A DNA stretch of 64,000 nucleotides from Gemmatimonadota bacterium (GTDB lineage Bacteria > Gemmatimonadota > Gemmatimonadetes > Gemmatimonadales > Gemmatimonadaceae): contig JADKAQ010000046.1 in NCBI GenBank assembly GCA_016719105.1, positions 682,001 through 746,000 of the forward strand, in the 5' to 3' direction. The notes below the pieces were generated by a model that did not search any database, was not told the origin of the DNA, and worked only from the letters and a program-made list of their open reading frames with translations. The position numbers and the translations under genes were made by a program. The stretch's first letter is position 1. Every line of letters starts with the position of its first letter. Positions 50,740-59,961 of this stretch are shown here, in pieces.

Positions 50740-53085
50740 TTACTTCCCGCGCTTGAGCAGCTGAAAGACGTCCGAGTAGTCGTCGGTCCACACCCGAATG
50801 GGGGCAGACGGGGCGAGGACGTTCCACCCCGCCTCACGAACCAGCGGGGCCAGGGTGTGCGCCTGCGCGGCCAGGGCGACCCAGCGGGAACCGTAGAACA
50901 GTTGTTCCTTCTGCTCGGGGGTCACATCCCGATCGACTGAGGCGCCCGCCAGGCGCGCGTCGCGCGCGAGCTCGACCAGCACCGGCCTGAGGTCGAGATA
51001 GCGGTTACTGATGTGAAAGGCGACGATCCCGCCCGGGCGCAGCTTGCGGGCGTAGAGCTGGAGCGCCTCGCGAGTGAGCAGGTGCACCGGGATGGCGTCG
51101 GAGCTGAAGGCGTCGAGCGTGATCAGGTCGAAAGACGAATCGGGGGCGCTGGCCAGCGAGAGGCGGGCATCGCCAAGGATGATCCGGACGTCGGGCTGGC
51201 AGTCGCGCAGGTACGTGAAGAGTTGCGGCGAGCGCGCGATGGCGACCACCAACGGGTCGATCTCATAGTAGGTCCATTGCTCCCCGGGACGGGCATAACA
51301 CGCCGTCGTGCCGGTCCCCAACCCAACCAGGGCGACCTGTCGCGGCCCGACCGAGTCGGTCGTGAGGCGGAAGAGGTCGCCCAGCGGCCCGTCGCGGTGA
51401 TAGTAGGTCAGGGGCTCGGTGGTGCGGCGCATGAGGAGGGACTGGCCGCCGTGGGTCGTGGTCCCGTGCTGGAGCAGGCGGTAGTTCTGCCAGTGGCGCA
51501 CTCGGTAGACCCCGAAGAACGACCGTGCCTGGTAGATCGTGTCGTCGGACGCTCGGGCGCCGGCATCGATGCCGAGGTAGATGGCGGCGGCGCCGAGTGC
51601 GAGGCGCAGTGATCGCCGGTAGAAGGAGGACGCGAGCAGGGCGGCGACGACCAGGTAGGCGTACAGCGCGTACTCACCCCACTTCCCGGCCGGCGTGGGG
51701 AGGAGGTAGCCCACCGAGACGAAGCCGAAGAGGGCGATCGGGAGGGCGAGATCGAGCAGGAGCGCTCGTCGGGCGTCGCCACCAGCGGCGGTGCGCATGG
51801 GCCGGAGCCCGAGGGCGATGATCATCGCGAACGGGTACTCCACGACGCGGTCGTAGAGGAGCGGCGCGAGGAGGACGTTGAAGACGCCGCCCAGCAGCCC
51901 CCCCAGCGACATCCACAAGTAGAACTCCGTGAGGTGCTCGGCGCGCGGACGGGCGTCGGCCAGCTCGCGGTGGCAGACCATCGCGGTCACGAAGAAGGTG
52001 ACCAGGTGGAGCGTGGCGACGGCGGTGGGGCGCTTGGACGACTCGGCGCCAAGGAAGAGCAGGAGCGCGAGGGTGAGGACGAGGTGCAACGCCAGGAGGA
52101 AGCCGCGGTTGAGTGGCGGGCGCCGGGCGAAGACGAAGACGAAGGTGAGGAGGTAGAGCGCCAGCGGTACGACCCAGAGGAAGGGGACCGAGGCGATGTC
52201 GGTGCTGAGGAAGGTGGTGACGCCGAGCAGGAGCGACGACGGGGCGAAGGAGAGGAGGACCCAGCGTAGGCGCCAGGCGTTGGTGGGGACGAGGGTGGGG
52301 GGTGGGGGTTCGTCGTCTGGGGTGAGGGGGTGAGGGCGCGGGGGGCCCCCCCCAATAACAACGCTACCGTCGGACAGCCCCTCGGCTGTCATCGTTTCAT
52401 TGCGCGCGTCATCCTCGCGTTTCACCCCCCGCGCCGCGTCATCGCGCGCTCCCGTCGCCACCGCGCTCGCGCGCCACGTCCACGCTGCCCCACCGGCCGC
52501 GAGCACCAGGAACAACAGCGCGCCATATCCCCACGTCCATTGCGCGCTCTGCTCGCCGAGCCGCAGCCGCGGCTCGACAAGGGTCGGATAGCTGAGGAGC
52601 GCGGCGAAGCTCCCGATGTTGCTCGCGACGTACAGGAAGTACGGATTGCCTGCCATCGGGTGCCGAGTGCCGGCAAACCACCGTTGGAGCATCGGGGCCC
52701 CGGCCGCCAGGAGGACGAACGGGGCCCCCAGCGTACCGGCGAGCAGGGTGAGGAGCCAGCCGATGGTTGCCCCCGTCCCCACCGTCGGCGGCGCGACGCG
52801 TGCGACCCCGATGGGGAGCATCGCCGCTGCCGCCACGAGCAGTGCCAGGTGCAACGCCGCCTGGCGCGACACGGTCAGCCAGCGCGAGGTGACGTGCGCA
52901 TAGAGGTAGCCGACCAGCAGCGCCCCCTGGAAGAAGAGGAGGCAGGTATTCCAGACCGACGGTGTTCCGCCTAACAAGGGGAGCACCATCTTGGTGAACA
53001 TCGGCTCCACGGCGAACAGCAGCGCCGCATTGAGGAAGGTCGCGACGGCGAACAGGGCCACGAGGGCGGACGCCGGAAAGCTCAT
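50740..53085 (-). CDS. Membrane-fused spermidine-synthase-like protein
   Basis: 781 aa from the ATG at 53085. The first 520 residues hold about 13 hydrophobic helices (MSFPASALVALFAVATF, VEPMFTKMVLPLLGG, SVWNTCLLFFQGALL), broken by a long Pro/Asp-rich cytoplasmic linker (about residues 210-265). The last 240 residues are a spermidine-synthase-type methyltransferase fold: VALVGLGTGTTACYA, YYEIDPLVVAIA, ILGDARLSL, and LDAFSSDAIPVHLL, where DAFSSD is the aminopropyl-transferase signature. Such 'fused MFS/spermidine synthase' proteins are widespread and of unproven reaction. No clear ribosome site. It ends 182 bases before PAP2 paralogue B. Confidence 0.9.
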   Translation of the reverse strand: MSFPASALVALFAVATFLNAALLFAVEPMFTKMVLPLLGGTPSVWNTCLLFFQGALLVGYLYAHVTSRWLTVSRQAALHLALLVAAAAMLPIGVARVAPPTVGTGATIGWLLTLLAGTLGAPFVLLAAGAPMLQRWFAGTRHPMAGNPYFLYVASNIGSFAALLSYPTLVEPRLRLGEQSAQWTWGYGALLFLVLAAGGAAWTWRASAVATGARDDAARGVKREDDARNETMTAEGLSDGSVVIGGGPPRPHPLTPDDEPPPPTLVPTNAWRLRWVLLSFAPSSLLLGVTTFLSTDIASVPFLWVVPLALYLLTFVFVFARRPPLNRGFLLALHLVLTLALLLFLGAESSKRPTAVATLHLVTFFVTAMVCHRELADARPRAEHLTEFYLWMSLGGLLGGVFNVLLAPLLYDRVVEYPFAMIIALGLRPMRTAAGGDARRALLLDLALPIALFGFVSVGYLLPTPAGKWGEYALYAYLVVAALLASSFYRRSLRLALGAAAIYLGIDAGARASDDTIYQARSFFGVYRVRHWQNYRLLQHGTTTHGGQSLLMRRTTEPLTYYHRDGPLGDLFRLTTDSVGPRQVALVGLGTGTTACYARPGEQWTYYEIDPLVVAIARSPQLFTYLRDCQPDVRIILGDARLSLASAPDSSFDLITLDAFSSDAIPVHLLTREALQLYARKLRPGGIVAFHISNRYLDLRPVLVELARDARLAGASVDRDVTPEQKEQLFYGSRWVALAAQAHTLAPLVREAGWNVLAPSAPIRVWTDDYSDVFQLLKRGK

Positions 53086-53358
53086 TGCCAGGGGAGTGCC
53101 GTCAGGGCTCGGGGGCGCGCACGAGGGGGAGAGCGATTGGCCGTGCCAGCCGCGCGCTGGATCGTAATTCGGAGGCGCCGTCGCAGCCACCGGTGCCGGC
53201 ACCGGAGCGGCCACACGCCTGACGCTCGACGTGCCGCTCGACGTGCAGTTCAGTGCGTGCGTGTCTCGGGTCGGCCAAACGCCTCGACTTCATCCGCAAA
53301 CCGCGCCATCGTCCATGAGACGAATGCTGGCCGCCCCTCTCCCTCACCACTCCCTGCG

Positions 53359-53835
53359 ATGGACAACCCGCCACAGGGCTCGTCGCACGCTTCGAGCTTT
53401 CACCTGCCGCCGCCGCTCGTCTACGCGGTCCCATTCGTGGGCGCCCTGCTCCTCGACCGGTGGCACCCACTCCCGCTTCTTCCGCGCACCATCGGCACGT
53501 GGATCGGCCTCCCCCTCCTCGCCCTGGCGACGATCGGCATCTCCGCCCTGCTGCGTTTCCGCCGCGCCCGCACCAGCCCCTTGCCGTGGCGCCCGACGAC
53601 CGCGCTCGTGACTGACGGGCCGTATCGCATCTCGCGCAACCCGATGTACCTCGGCCTCACCCTGCTGTACCTGGGCGCCACCGCCCTCGCCAACTCGGCA
53701 TGGCCGCTGGTCGGGCTCCCCGTCATCATCCTCGTGATGAACGTCGTGGTCATCCCCGGCGAGGAAGCGCGTCTCGAGGCGATGTTCGGCCCCACCTATC
53801 GCGAGTACTGCGCCCGGGTGCGTCGCTGGGTGTGA
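53359..53835 (+). CDS. Isoprenylcysteine carboxyl methyltransferase (ICMT/PEMT)-like membrane protein
   Basis: 158 aa from the ATG at 53359; the frame is open upstream but without homology. Four hydrophobic segments. The family's C-terminal signature is clear: LVTDGPYRISRNPMYLGLT, then IPGEEARLEAMFGPTYREYC, which binds S-adenosylmethionine and the substrate. Bacterial members are integral inner-membrane methyltransferases of unknown substrate. It is divergent from the spermidine-synthase-like gene, starting 273 bases away, and ends at a nested hairpin shared with the convergent amidohydrolase. The 273-base upstream gap holds no feature I can support. Confidence 0.88.
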   Translation: MDNPPQGSSHASSFHLPPPLVYAVPFVGALLLDRWHPLPLLPRTIGTWIGLPLLALATIGISALLRFRRARTSPLPWRPTTALVTDGPYRISRNPMYLGLTLLYLGATALANSAWPLVGLPVIILVMNVVVIPGEEARLEAMFGPTYREYCARVRRWV

Positions 53836-53884
53836 CCGTGCCGGCGCGCGGCGAGGGTCGTTAGGCGCCCGCGGCGCGACCGCT

Positions 53885-53966
53885 GGTTTCAAGACCCGTC
53901 GCCGCGCCGTTGCCGGCGCAGGGCGCCGGCGCTGCGGCTGCGCTTGCGGCCGCGGGTCTCGAAACC
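53885..53966. terminator. Nested inverted repeat between convergent genes
   Basis: Outer arms GGTTTCAAGACCCG (53885-53898) and CGGGTCTCGAAACC (53953-53966), 13 of 14 paired. Between them lie further G/C palindromes (for example GCCGGCG). Likely a bidirectional transcription barrier. Confidence 0.6.
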
Positions 53967-53970
53967 TCGG

Positions 53971-55209
53971 TTAGCGCGCCACGCGGTTGCCGGCGATCCA
54001 CACCGAGTGGATGCGGCGCACGTTGGAGATGTCGGCCAGCGGGTCGGCGTCGAGGACGACGAAGTCCCCCCACTTCCCGCGCTCCAGCGTCCCCAGGTCA
54101 CGCTCGATCTGCATGCAGCGCGCCGCACCGAGGGTCGCCGCGGTGAGGACCTGCCGCGGGGTGAGCCCCGCCTTGACCATCAGCTCCAGCTCCATCAGCT
54201 CGAAGTAACCCTGGAAGCGCCCCATGGGACCGGTGTCGGTCCCCATCGCGATCGGGATGCCGGCGTCGGCGAGTCGCGTGAGGTTGCGGCTGGCGACGTC
54301 CAGCGCCGCCTTGTAGCGCTGCGCGCTGGGGCTTCGCCGCATGGCGTCCTGGCGCGCCGGCTCCTGCACCGTCGCCATCCACTCACGATTGGCGTGCGTG
54401 AGGAAGAGCGAATCGCCGAACCATGCCGGGGTCGATTCGTACACGAAGGCCGACACCTCGCGCATGAGCGTGGGGCTGACGCAGACGCCGCGCGCGCGGA
54501 GCGCCGCAATCAGCTCGGCGTCGACGTCGGCATCACGCACGCTGTGCGCCACCAGGTCGGCGCCGGCAGCCAGGAGCGACTTGGCATCGGCGAGGTAGAA
54601 GAGGTGCGCCGCCAGCCGCAAACCGCGCGCGTGCGCTTCCGCGATGACCACCCGGTACACCTCGGGGGACATCTTGACCGCCGTGCCGAGGTTGTCATCG
54701 ACGCGGATCTTGACCATGTCCACCCGCTGCGCGGCGACCGCCGCCACCTGCGCGCGCGCCTCGTCCGGCGTGGTCGCCGTGATCACCGGCCCCGCCACGA
54801 AGACGCGGGCCCGCGCCTGCGTGGGGGCCTCCTGCCCCCGGCGCGCCTCGAAGACATCGGCTGGCTCGCCGCCCAGCGAGTAGACGGTCGTCACGCCGTA
54901 CGCCGCGTACGTGTCGAGGTCCTTCGCCCCGGTCACGTGCCCGTGCGCATTGATCAACCCCGGCATCACCGTCTTCCCGTCGAGCGCCACGCGCTCGGCC
55001 CCCGCCGGGATCGTGATGCGGGCGGCGGGACCGACGGCGACGATCCGCCCATCGCGCACCACGATCGTCGCATTCGTGATCGGCGGCCGATCGGTGCCGT
55101 CGATGACGCGGGCACCGGTGAAGGCGCGCACCGTGGTCGGCGCCGACTGCGCCGACACGACGGTCGTCAGGCAGCAGCAGGCAGCGGAGAGGAATCGAGC
55201 AAGCGACAT
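53971..55209 (-). CDS. Exported amidohydrolase (imidazolonepropionase-like)
   Basis: 412 aa from the ATG at 55209. Signal peptide 1-21 (LSAACCCLTTVVSAQ). Metal site: HGH in MPGLINAHGHV, Lys in VDMVKIRVD, His in LRLAAHLFYL and ADLVAHSVRD, Asp in MGTDTGPMGRF. N-terminal beta-strands and the ending GTLERGKWGDFVVLDADPL are typical. It belongs to the same exported group as the gene at 31933 but has a complete N-terminus. Probably acts on cyclic or peptide amides; the substrate is not predictable. It lies 175 bases downstream of the MATE gene on the same strand. Confidence 0.9.
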   Translation of the reverse strand: MSLARFLSAACCCLTTVVSAQSAPTTVRAFTGARVIDGTDRPPITNATIVVRDGRIVAVGPAARITIPAGAERVALDGKTVMPGLINAHGHVTGAKDLDTYAAYGVTTVYSLGGEPADVFEARRGQEAPTQARARVFVAGPVITATTPDEARAQVAAVAAQRVDMVKIRVDDNLGTAVKMSPEVYRVVIAEAHARGLRLAAHLFYLADAKSLLAAGADLVAHSVRDADVDAELIAALRARGVCVSPTLMREVSAFVYESTPAWFGDSLFLTHANREWMATVQEPARQDAMRRSPSAQRYKAALDVASRNLTRLADAGIPIAMGTDTGPMGRFQGYFELMELELMVKAGLTPRQVLTAATLGAARCMQIERDLGTLERGKWGDFVVLDADPLADISNVRRIHSVWIAGNRVAR

Positions 55210-55384
55210 GCGGTGGGAATCCCGGGGGATGCGCCGAGGCGCGTAGGGGCACGCGATGCGGCGGCGCATCGGCGCGTGGAGCATGGGGGCGATGTCATCC
55301 GCCGGCAAGCACGTGCCCGGCGATGTGCGGCCGGCGTCCCCCTCTGCGTGCGGAGCCAACGGCGCGCCATCGCGCGACCGACAC

Positions 55385-56812
55385 TCACGCGCGCGTCGGT
55401 CGGATGTCGACGCTGATCTCTCGCCACCGCCCCTGCCTGAAACGCCAGATCGAGAGGAGGCAGCGCGTCACGTGGCCGGCGAGGATCGCGCGCCAGATGT
55501 CCCACGGGTCGAGCGTGGAGTAGCGCTGCACGAGCCAGCAGATCCCCAGCGGAATCACGATCTGCGAGACGAGGGAGATGTACAGCGGACTGCGCGTGTC
55601 GCCCGTCCCCTGCAACCCACCGGTGTAGGTGAGGGCCACGGCAACGAAGACCCCGGAGACGCTGAGGTAGCGCAGGAGCTGCACGCCGAGCTCCACGGCG
55701 GTTGGCTCGGTCATCCCGAAGAGGGCGAGCAGCTGTCGCGGGATGAGGACGAAGAGGAGCCCCATCGCGGCGGCACCGGTCGCCGCAATCCGCGCGGCCT
55801 CGAAGGCCGACCGCTGGGCGCGATCGGCGTTCCCCGACCCCAGGCTCTGCCCCGCCACGGTGGCCACTGCTCCCGTGAGCCCCGCCGACGTCCACGTGAT
55901 GAGCGAGAAGAGCTCGGTGTAGCCCACCGCGTACGCTGCCTGCGCCTGCCCGCTCATCGCCAGCGACCCGATGAAGCCGAGCAGCATGACACCGCCGACG
56001 TTCATCGCCACCCCCTGCACTCCGCTCGGGAGTCCAAAGCGAAACAGCGCCCGCACGATGTCCCACTCGATGCGGAACGCCTCCCCGCGCGGAAAGCGCA
56101 CCACCCAGCTCCCGCTCCACAGCTTGTACGCGGAGTACAGCGCCACGCTCCCGGTGGCGATCGCCGTCCCGATCGCGGCCCCGCTGGTGCCGAGTGCCGG
56201 GAATGGGCCGAGCCCTTGGATGAGGATGACGTTGAAGGTGATGTTGAGCGCGGTGACGGCGATGCCCAGCCGCAACGGCGTGCGCGCATCGCCCGCGGAG
56301 CGGAGGGCCCCGCCCACCATGTAGAAGAGGAGCATCCCCACGCCGAAGACGAACATGATGCGCAGGAACGGGAGCGCCTCGGCCTGGACGTTAGGCGCGG
56401 CATTCACCAGCGACAGCAGCGCGGGGGCGGCGAAGTAGCCGATGGGCGCCAGGACCCCGACCGAGAGCCCGACCGCCACCAGGAAGGCCTGCAGGACGGT
56501 GCGGTTCACCCGATCCGCGTCGCGCGCACCGACGAAGCGGGCGACCAGGACGCTCATCCCGATGAAGAGCGACGAGATGAAGGCGATGACGACGAGGTAG
56601 ATCTGGAGGCTGACGCCGATCGCGGCGTTGCCGGCGTAGCCGACGTAGTGACCGACCAGGGCGTGATCGATGACCCCCTGCAATCCACCAATGACGTTCT
56701 GCAGCATCGTGGGCCACGCGATGCGCCAGACCGCGGGGAGCAGGGGCCCGTCGATGAGGGCGCGATCGTAGACGTCCGGGCCGGACGCCCCACCGGGGGA
56801 CGCAGCGCTCAC
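55385..56812 (-). CDS. MATE-family multidrug/cation efflux pump
   Basis: 475 aa if started at the GTG at 56812; a longer frame to 56899 would overlap the preceding gene. Twelve hydrophobic helices in two homologous halves. LLPAVWRIAWPTMLQNVIG at the start and the half-repeat signature (IGMSVLVARFVGARDADRVNR and TGAVATVAGQSLGSGNADRAQ) are typical of MATE proteins. Exports drugs or metabolites across the inner membrane driven by Na+ or H+. It follows the small exported protein by 43 bases, probably on the transcript of the catabolic operon upstream, where it could remove toxic intermediates (inference). Confidence 0.92.
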   Translation of the reverse strand: MSAASPGGASGPDVYDRALIDGPLLPAVWRIAWPTMLQNVIGGLQGVIDHALVGHYVGYAGNAAIGVSLQIYLVVIAFISSLFIGMSVLVARFVGARDADRVNRTVLQAFLVAVGLSVGVLAPIGYFAAPALLSLVNAAPNVQAEALPFLRIMFVFGVGMLLFYMVGGALRSAGDARTPLRLGIAVTALNITFNVILIQGLGPFPALGTSGAAIGTAIATGSVALYSAYKLWSGSWVVRFPRGEAFRIEWDIVRALFRFGLPSGVQGVAMNVGGVMLLGFIGSLAMSGQAQAAYAVGYTELFSLITWTSAGLTGAVATVAGQSLGSGNADRAQRSAFEAARIAATGAAAMGLLFVLIPRQLLALFGMTEPTAVELGVQLLRYLSVSGVFVAVALTYTGGLQGTGDTRSPLYISLVSQIVIPLGICWLVQRYSTLDPWDIWRAILAGHVTRCLLSIWRFRQGRWREISVDIRPTRA

Positions 56813-56855
56813 CAGGGAGCTTCGGTGCGAGCCGGGGGCCCGATGGCGATCGCGG

Positions 56856-57236
56856 CTATTGCGAGCGTTTGCCGGTGAAGGTAGCGCTCCCCATCCCACC
56901 CATCTCCAGCGTTCCCTTGAGGTTGTCCTTGTCGACGATCACCCCGACGAACTCGAAGTCGGGCATCCCGTCGGCCCCCTTCATGGCAAACTTGACCGTA
57001 TCGCCCTTCACCGTCCCTTCGACCGCACGGCTCCCCAGTCGCTGCGACTCGTACGTCCCGGTGAGCTTTTCCCCCTCCTGCTTGAGGGTGACCGTGGGAT
57101 ATCCGGTCCCGTTCTCGGTCGTGACGGCAAACGCCCACTTGCCGGTGACATCGACCCCCTTCTGCTGGGCGTGAACGGCGGAGCTCCCGAAGGCGAACAG
57201 GGCGACGAGGGCGAGCAGGAAACGGAGGCGCGTCAT
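56856..57236 (-). CDS. Small exported beta-rich protein
   Basis: 126 aa (the ATG at 57236; another ATG at 57251 is equally possible). Signal peptide ends SSAVHAQ. The mature part is an alternating beta pattern: VTGKWAFAVTTENGTGYPTV, LKQEGEKLTGTYESQ, VEGTVKGDTVKFAMKG, LKGTLEMGGMGSATFTGK. This looks like a small lipocalin-like or avidin-like barrel and occurs as a stand-alone secreted domain in many soil bacteria. I cannot assign a ligand. It lies between the esterase (84 bases upstream) and the MATE gene, in the same direction. Confidence 0.75.
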   Translation of the reverse strand: MTRLRFLLALVALFAFGSSAVHAQQKGVDVTGKWAFAVTTENGTGYPTVTLKQEGEKLTGTYESQRLGSRAVEGTVKGDTVKFAMKGADGMPDFEFVGVIVDKDNLKGTLEMGGMGSATFTGKRSQ

Positions 57237-57320
57237 GGCAGGCGTCGGCATGGGGTGATGGCGCGCGCGGGAGTCAGCGCGGCGCGTCCAACAATCCTAA
57301 TGGCGTGCGCCGTCGCCGCA

Positions 57321-58463
57321 CTATGCCGTGGGGGTGAGCCGATGGCCGGGGGGTGCGCCCCCGCCACGCTGCTCGGCCACGAATTCGCCCCACCGCCGGG
57401 CGACCTGCACCATCGCCGAGCGGGCCGCCGGGACGACCGTGGTCATGTGGGCAAAGCCGTGCACGAGCGGCGGGAAATGCAGGTGCTCCGTGCGCACTCC
57501 CGCCAGGCGCAAACTTTCGGAGTAGTCGCGCCCCTCGTCGCTCAGCGGATCATAGCCGGCGGTGACCACGAGCGCCGGCGGCGCGAGCGAATGATCGCCC
57601 TCACGCCGCGGTGAGGCGCGGGGGTCGGCGCGCGACGCAAGCGCGTCACCCAGGTAGAGGTCGCGAAAGGCATCGACGTCCCGTTTTTCCAGCACGTAGC
57701 CGGTGGCGAAGAGACGACGCGACGCGGTGGCGACGTCGGCATCGGTGACCGGGTAGAGCAGGAGCTGCGCCACCGGCGGGCATCCGGCGCGCGAACGGGC
57801 GAGCGCTGCGACCGTGGCCAGGTTCCCCCCGGCGCTGTCGCCGCCCACCCCGACCGCCGACGGATCGGCGCCTAACGACTCGGCGTGCTCCTGCGCCCAG
57901 CGCAACGCGGCGATGGCATCGTCGACCGCGCACGGAAAGCGATGCTCCGGCGCCAGTCGATACGCTACGCTCAACACGTGCATCGCGGCGTGGTGACACA
58001 ACTGGCGGCACGGCTCGTCGTGCGTCTCGAGGTCGCCGATGGCGAAACCGCCCCCGTGCAGGTAGACGAGGAGCGGCGCGCGTTCCGCCGCCGCGGCGAC
58101 CGGCGCATAGTGCCGCGCCAACAGCGTCCCCGCGCCCCCATCGACCTGGAGCTCGCGCACGCGCCCCACGGGCGTGAGTGGGCCCGCAACGCCTGCCGTC
58201 TCGCGGCGATAGCGGGCACGCCCCGCCGTGACCGTTGGCTCGCACATCCCCGGATCGCCCTTGCGCCGTCGGGCGGCGAGGAGGAACTGCACATGTGCGT
58301 CGAGCGTCGCACCGTTCACGACCGTCGGGCGCTCACCAACGAGCCGCAGCAACCAGGCGCCAGGGACGTGAGAGAGCAGGCGTGCGATGCGCCCTTCGAT
58401 CGACTCGCGCAGGCCAGGGCGCACGGGGTCGGGGCGGCCCGCGCCGTCGCCGGTATCACCCAT
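57321..58463 (-). CDS. HSL-family alpha/beta-hydrolase (esterase/lipase)
   Basis: 380 aa; the ATG at 58463 overlaps the end of the monooxygenase gene by 8 bases. The hormone-sensitive-lipase signature is complete: oxyanion YLHGGGFAIGD, nucleophile VGGDSAGGNLATV, acid in TAGYDPLSDEG, base in LVHGFAHMT. An N-terminal helical cap of about 110 residues is present, with charged segments. Being last in the operon, it would hydrolyse the ester or lactone made by the preceding Baeyer-Villiger-type enzyme, a pairing well known in ketone-degradation clusters. Cytoplasmic. Confidence 0.92.
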   Translation of the reverse strand: MGDTGDGAGRPDPVRPGLRESIEGRIARLLSHVPGAWLLRLVGERPTVVNGATLDAHVQFLLAARRRKGDPGMCEPTVTAGRARYRRETAGVAGPLTPVGRVRELQVDGGAGTLLARHYAPVAAAAERAPLLVYLHGGGFAIGDLETHDEPCRQLCHHAAMHVLSVAYRLAPEHRFPCAVDDAIAALRWAQEHAESLGADPSAVGVGGDSAGGNLATVAALARSRAGCPPVAQLLLYPVTDADVATASRRLFATGYVLEKRDVDAFRDLYLGDALASRADPRASPRREGDHSLAPPALVVTAGYDPLSDEGRDYSESLRLAGVRTEHLHFPPLVHGFAHMTTVVPAARSAMVQVARRWGEFVAEQRGGGAPPGHRLTPTA

Positions 58464-59961
58464 GCGCGACGCTCCCCCGTTGAGACGGTCGCGCCGCCGC
58501 GAACAGGTAGTCCTGGGCACGCACATCCTTCACGGTACGGCGGAAGCGGCCGATGCCAAGTGGCCAGAGCGCGGAGTTGCGTCCGGTGCGATCCAGATAC
58601 CAGCTGTCGCAGCCGCCGCTGTTCCACACGGTGGGGGCGAGCTGCGCGTCGAGCCACTCCACGTAGCGGCGCTGCGCGTCGGCGCTGGGCTCCGCAGTCG
58701 TGGCGCCGCGCGACTGCATCAGGCGCAGCACGCCCAGCAGGTGCTCGATCTGGGCCTCCGCCATCAGCATGACCGATGAGTGCCCAAGCCCGGTGTTGGG
58801 GCCCAGGAGGAAGAAGAGGTTCGGGAATCCCGCTTCGGTGGTCCCCATGTACGCGGCCGGGCTCCCCTGCCACGCCTCGGCGAGCGACTGCCCGTCGCGC
58901 CCAAGCACGAACGGCGCCAACGGGGGATCGGTGGCCCGGAAGCCGGTCCCGAGGATGATCGCATCCACCTCGCGCGTGCGGCCGTCGGCGGTGGTCACGC
59001 CGGTGTTGGTGACGGCGACCACCCGCTCGGTCACCAAGTCGACGTTCGGCCGTGTGACCGCCGGGTAGTAGTCGTCGGAGATGAGGATGCGCTTGCATCC
59101 GATGGTGAAGGGCGGGGTGAGCTTGGCCCGCAGCTCGCGGTCGGCGACCTGCGCCTCGAGGTGCCGGCGCGCCACCCATTCCACCACGCGAGCGACTCGT
59201 GGGTGGCGAAAGGGGACGAGCAGGGCCTCGCGAAAGGCGTAGAGCGCCTGGCGCTCCGCCAGTTGCACCGCCGGCACGGCGCGATAGAGCGCGCGCCGCC
59301 AGCCGGCGATCGCGCGATCACGCCGCGGCATGATCCAGGGCGGTGTGCGCTGGAACAGGTCCAGGCGCGCCACCACCGGCTGGATGCGCGGCACGAACTG
59401 GATGGCCGAGGCGCCGGTCCCGATCACCGCGACGCGCTTGCCCTGCAGCGGATACGCGTGGTCCCACTGCGAGGAGTGAAAGCGAGGTCCCGCGAACCGA
59501 TCGAGTCCCGGGATATCGGGGATGACCGGATCGCTCAGCGGACCGTTGGCCAGCACGAGCAGCTCCGCGCTCCACCGCCCACCGCTGCTGGTCACGTCCC
59601 ACCGGTGCGACTCGTCGTCCCACACGGCGCCCGTGACGTCCTGGCCAAAGACCATGTGCCGGGTGACGTCGAAGCGCTCGGCGCAGCGCTGCAAGTACGC
59701 CCAGATCTCCGGCTGCGGGGAAAAGACGTGGCTCCAGTCGGGGTTGGGGGCGAACGAGAAGGAGTAGAGCGTCGACTGGACGTCGCAGGCGCACCCCGGA
59801 TAGCTGTTGTCGCGCCAGGTGCCGCCTAACGCCTGTGCGCGCTCGAGGAGCACGAAGTCCTCGATGCCCTGCTGCCGCAGGCGTATCGCCAGGCCGATGC
59901 CGGAGAAACCGGCGCCGACGATAACGAGGCGCACCCGGCGGGCCGCGGCGCGATCGGACAC
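58456..59961 (-). CDS. FAD-dependent Baeyer-Villiger-type monooxygenase
   Basis: 501 aa. The GTG start at 59961 shares one base with the stop of the hydantoinase gene (TAGTG). First dinucleotide motif GAGFSGIG (16-23), second GTGASAIQFV. The Baeyer-Villiger fingerprint FxGxxxHxxxW is present as FAGPRFHSSQW (F156, G158, H162, W166). NADPH- and O2-dependent insertion of oxygen next to a ketone carbonyl, giving an ester or lactone, or N/S-oxidation. The downstream esterase fits the ester product. Regulation: translational coupling with both neighbours. No anomaly seen. Confidence 0.93.
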   Translation of the reverse strand: MSDRAAARRVRLVIVGAGFSGIGLAIRLRQQGIEDFVLLERAQALGGTWRDNSYPGCACDVQSTLYSFSFAPNPDWSHVFSPQPEIWAYLQRCAERFDVTRHMVFGQDVTGAVWDDESHRWDVTSSGGRWSAELLVLANGPLSDPVIPDIPGLDRFAGPRFHSSQWDHAYPLQGKRVAVIGTGASAIQFVPRIQPVVARLDLFQRTPPWIMPRRDRAIAGWRRALYRAVPAVQLAERQALYAFREALLVPFRHPRVARVVEWVARRHLEAQVADRELRAKLTPPFTIGCKRILISDDYYPAVTRPNVDLVTERVVAVTNTGVTTADGRTREVDAIILGTGFRATDPPLAPFVLGRDGQSLAEAWQGSPAAYMGTTEAGFPNLFFLLGPNTGLGHSSVMLMAEAQIEHLLGVLRLMQSRGATTAEPSADAQRRYVEWLDAQLAPTVWNSGGCDSWYLDRTGRNSALWPLGIGRFRRTVKDVRAQDYLFAAARPSQRGSVAHG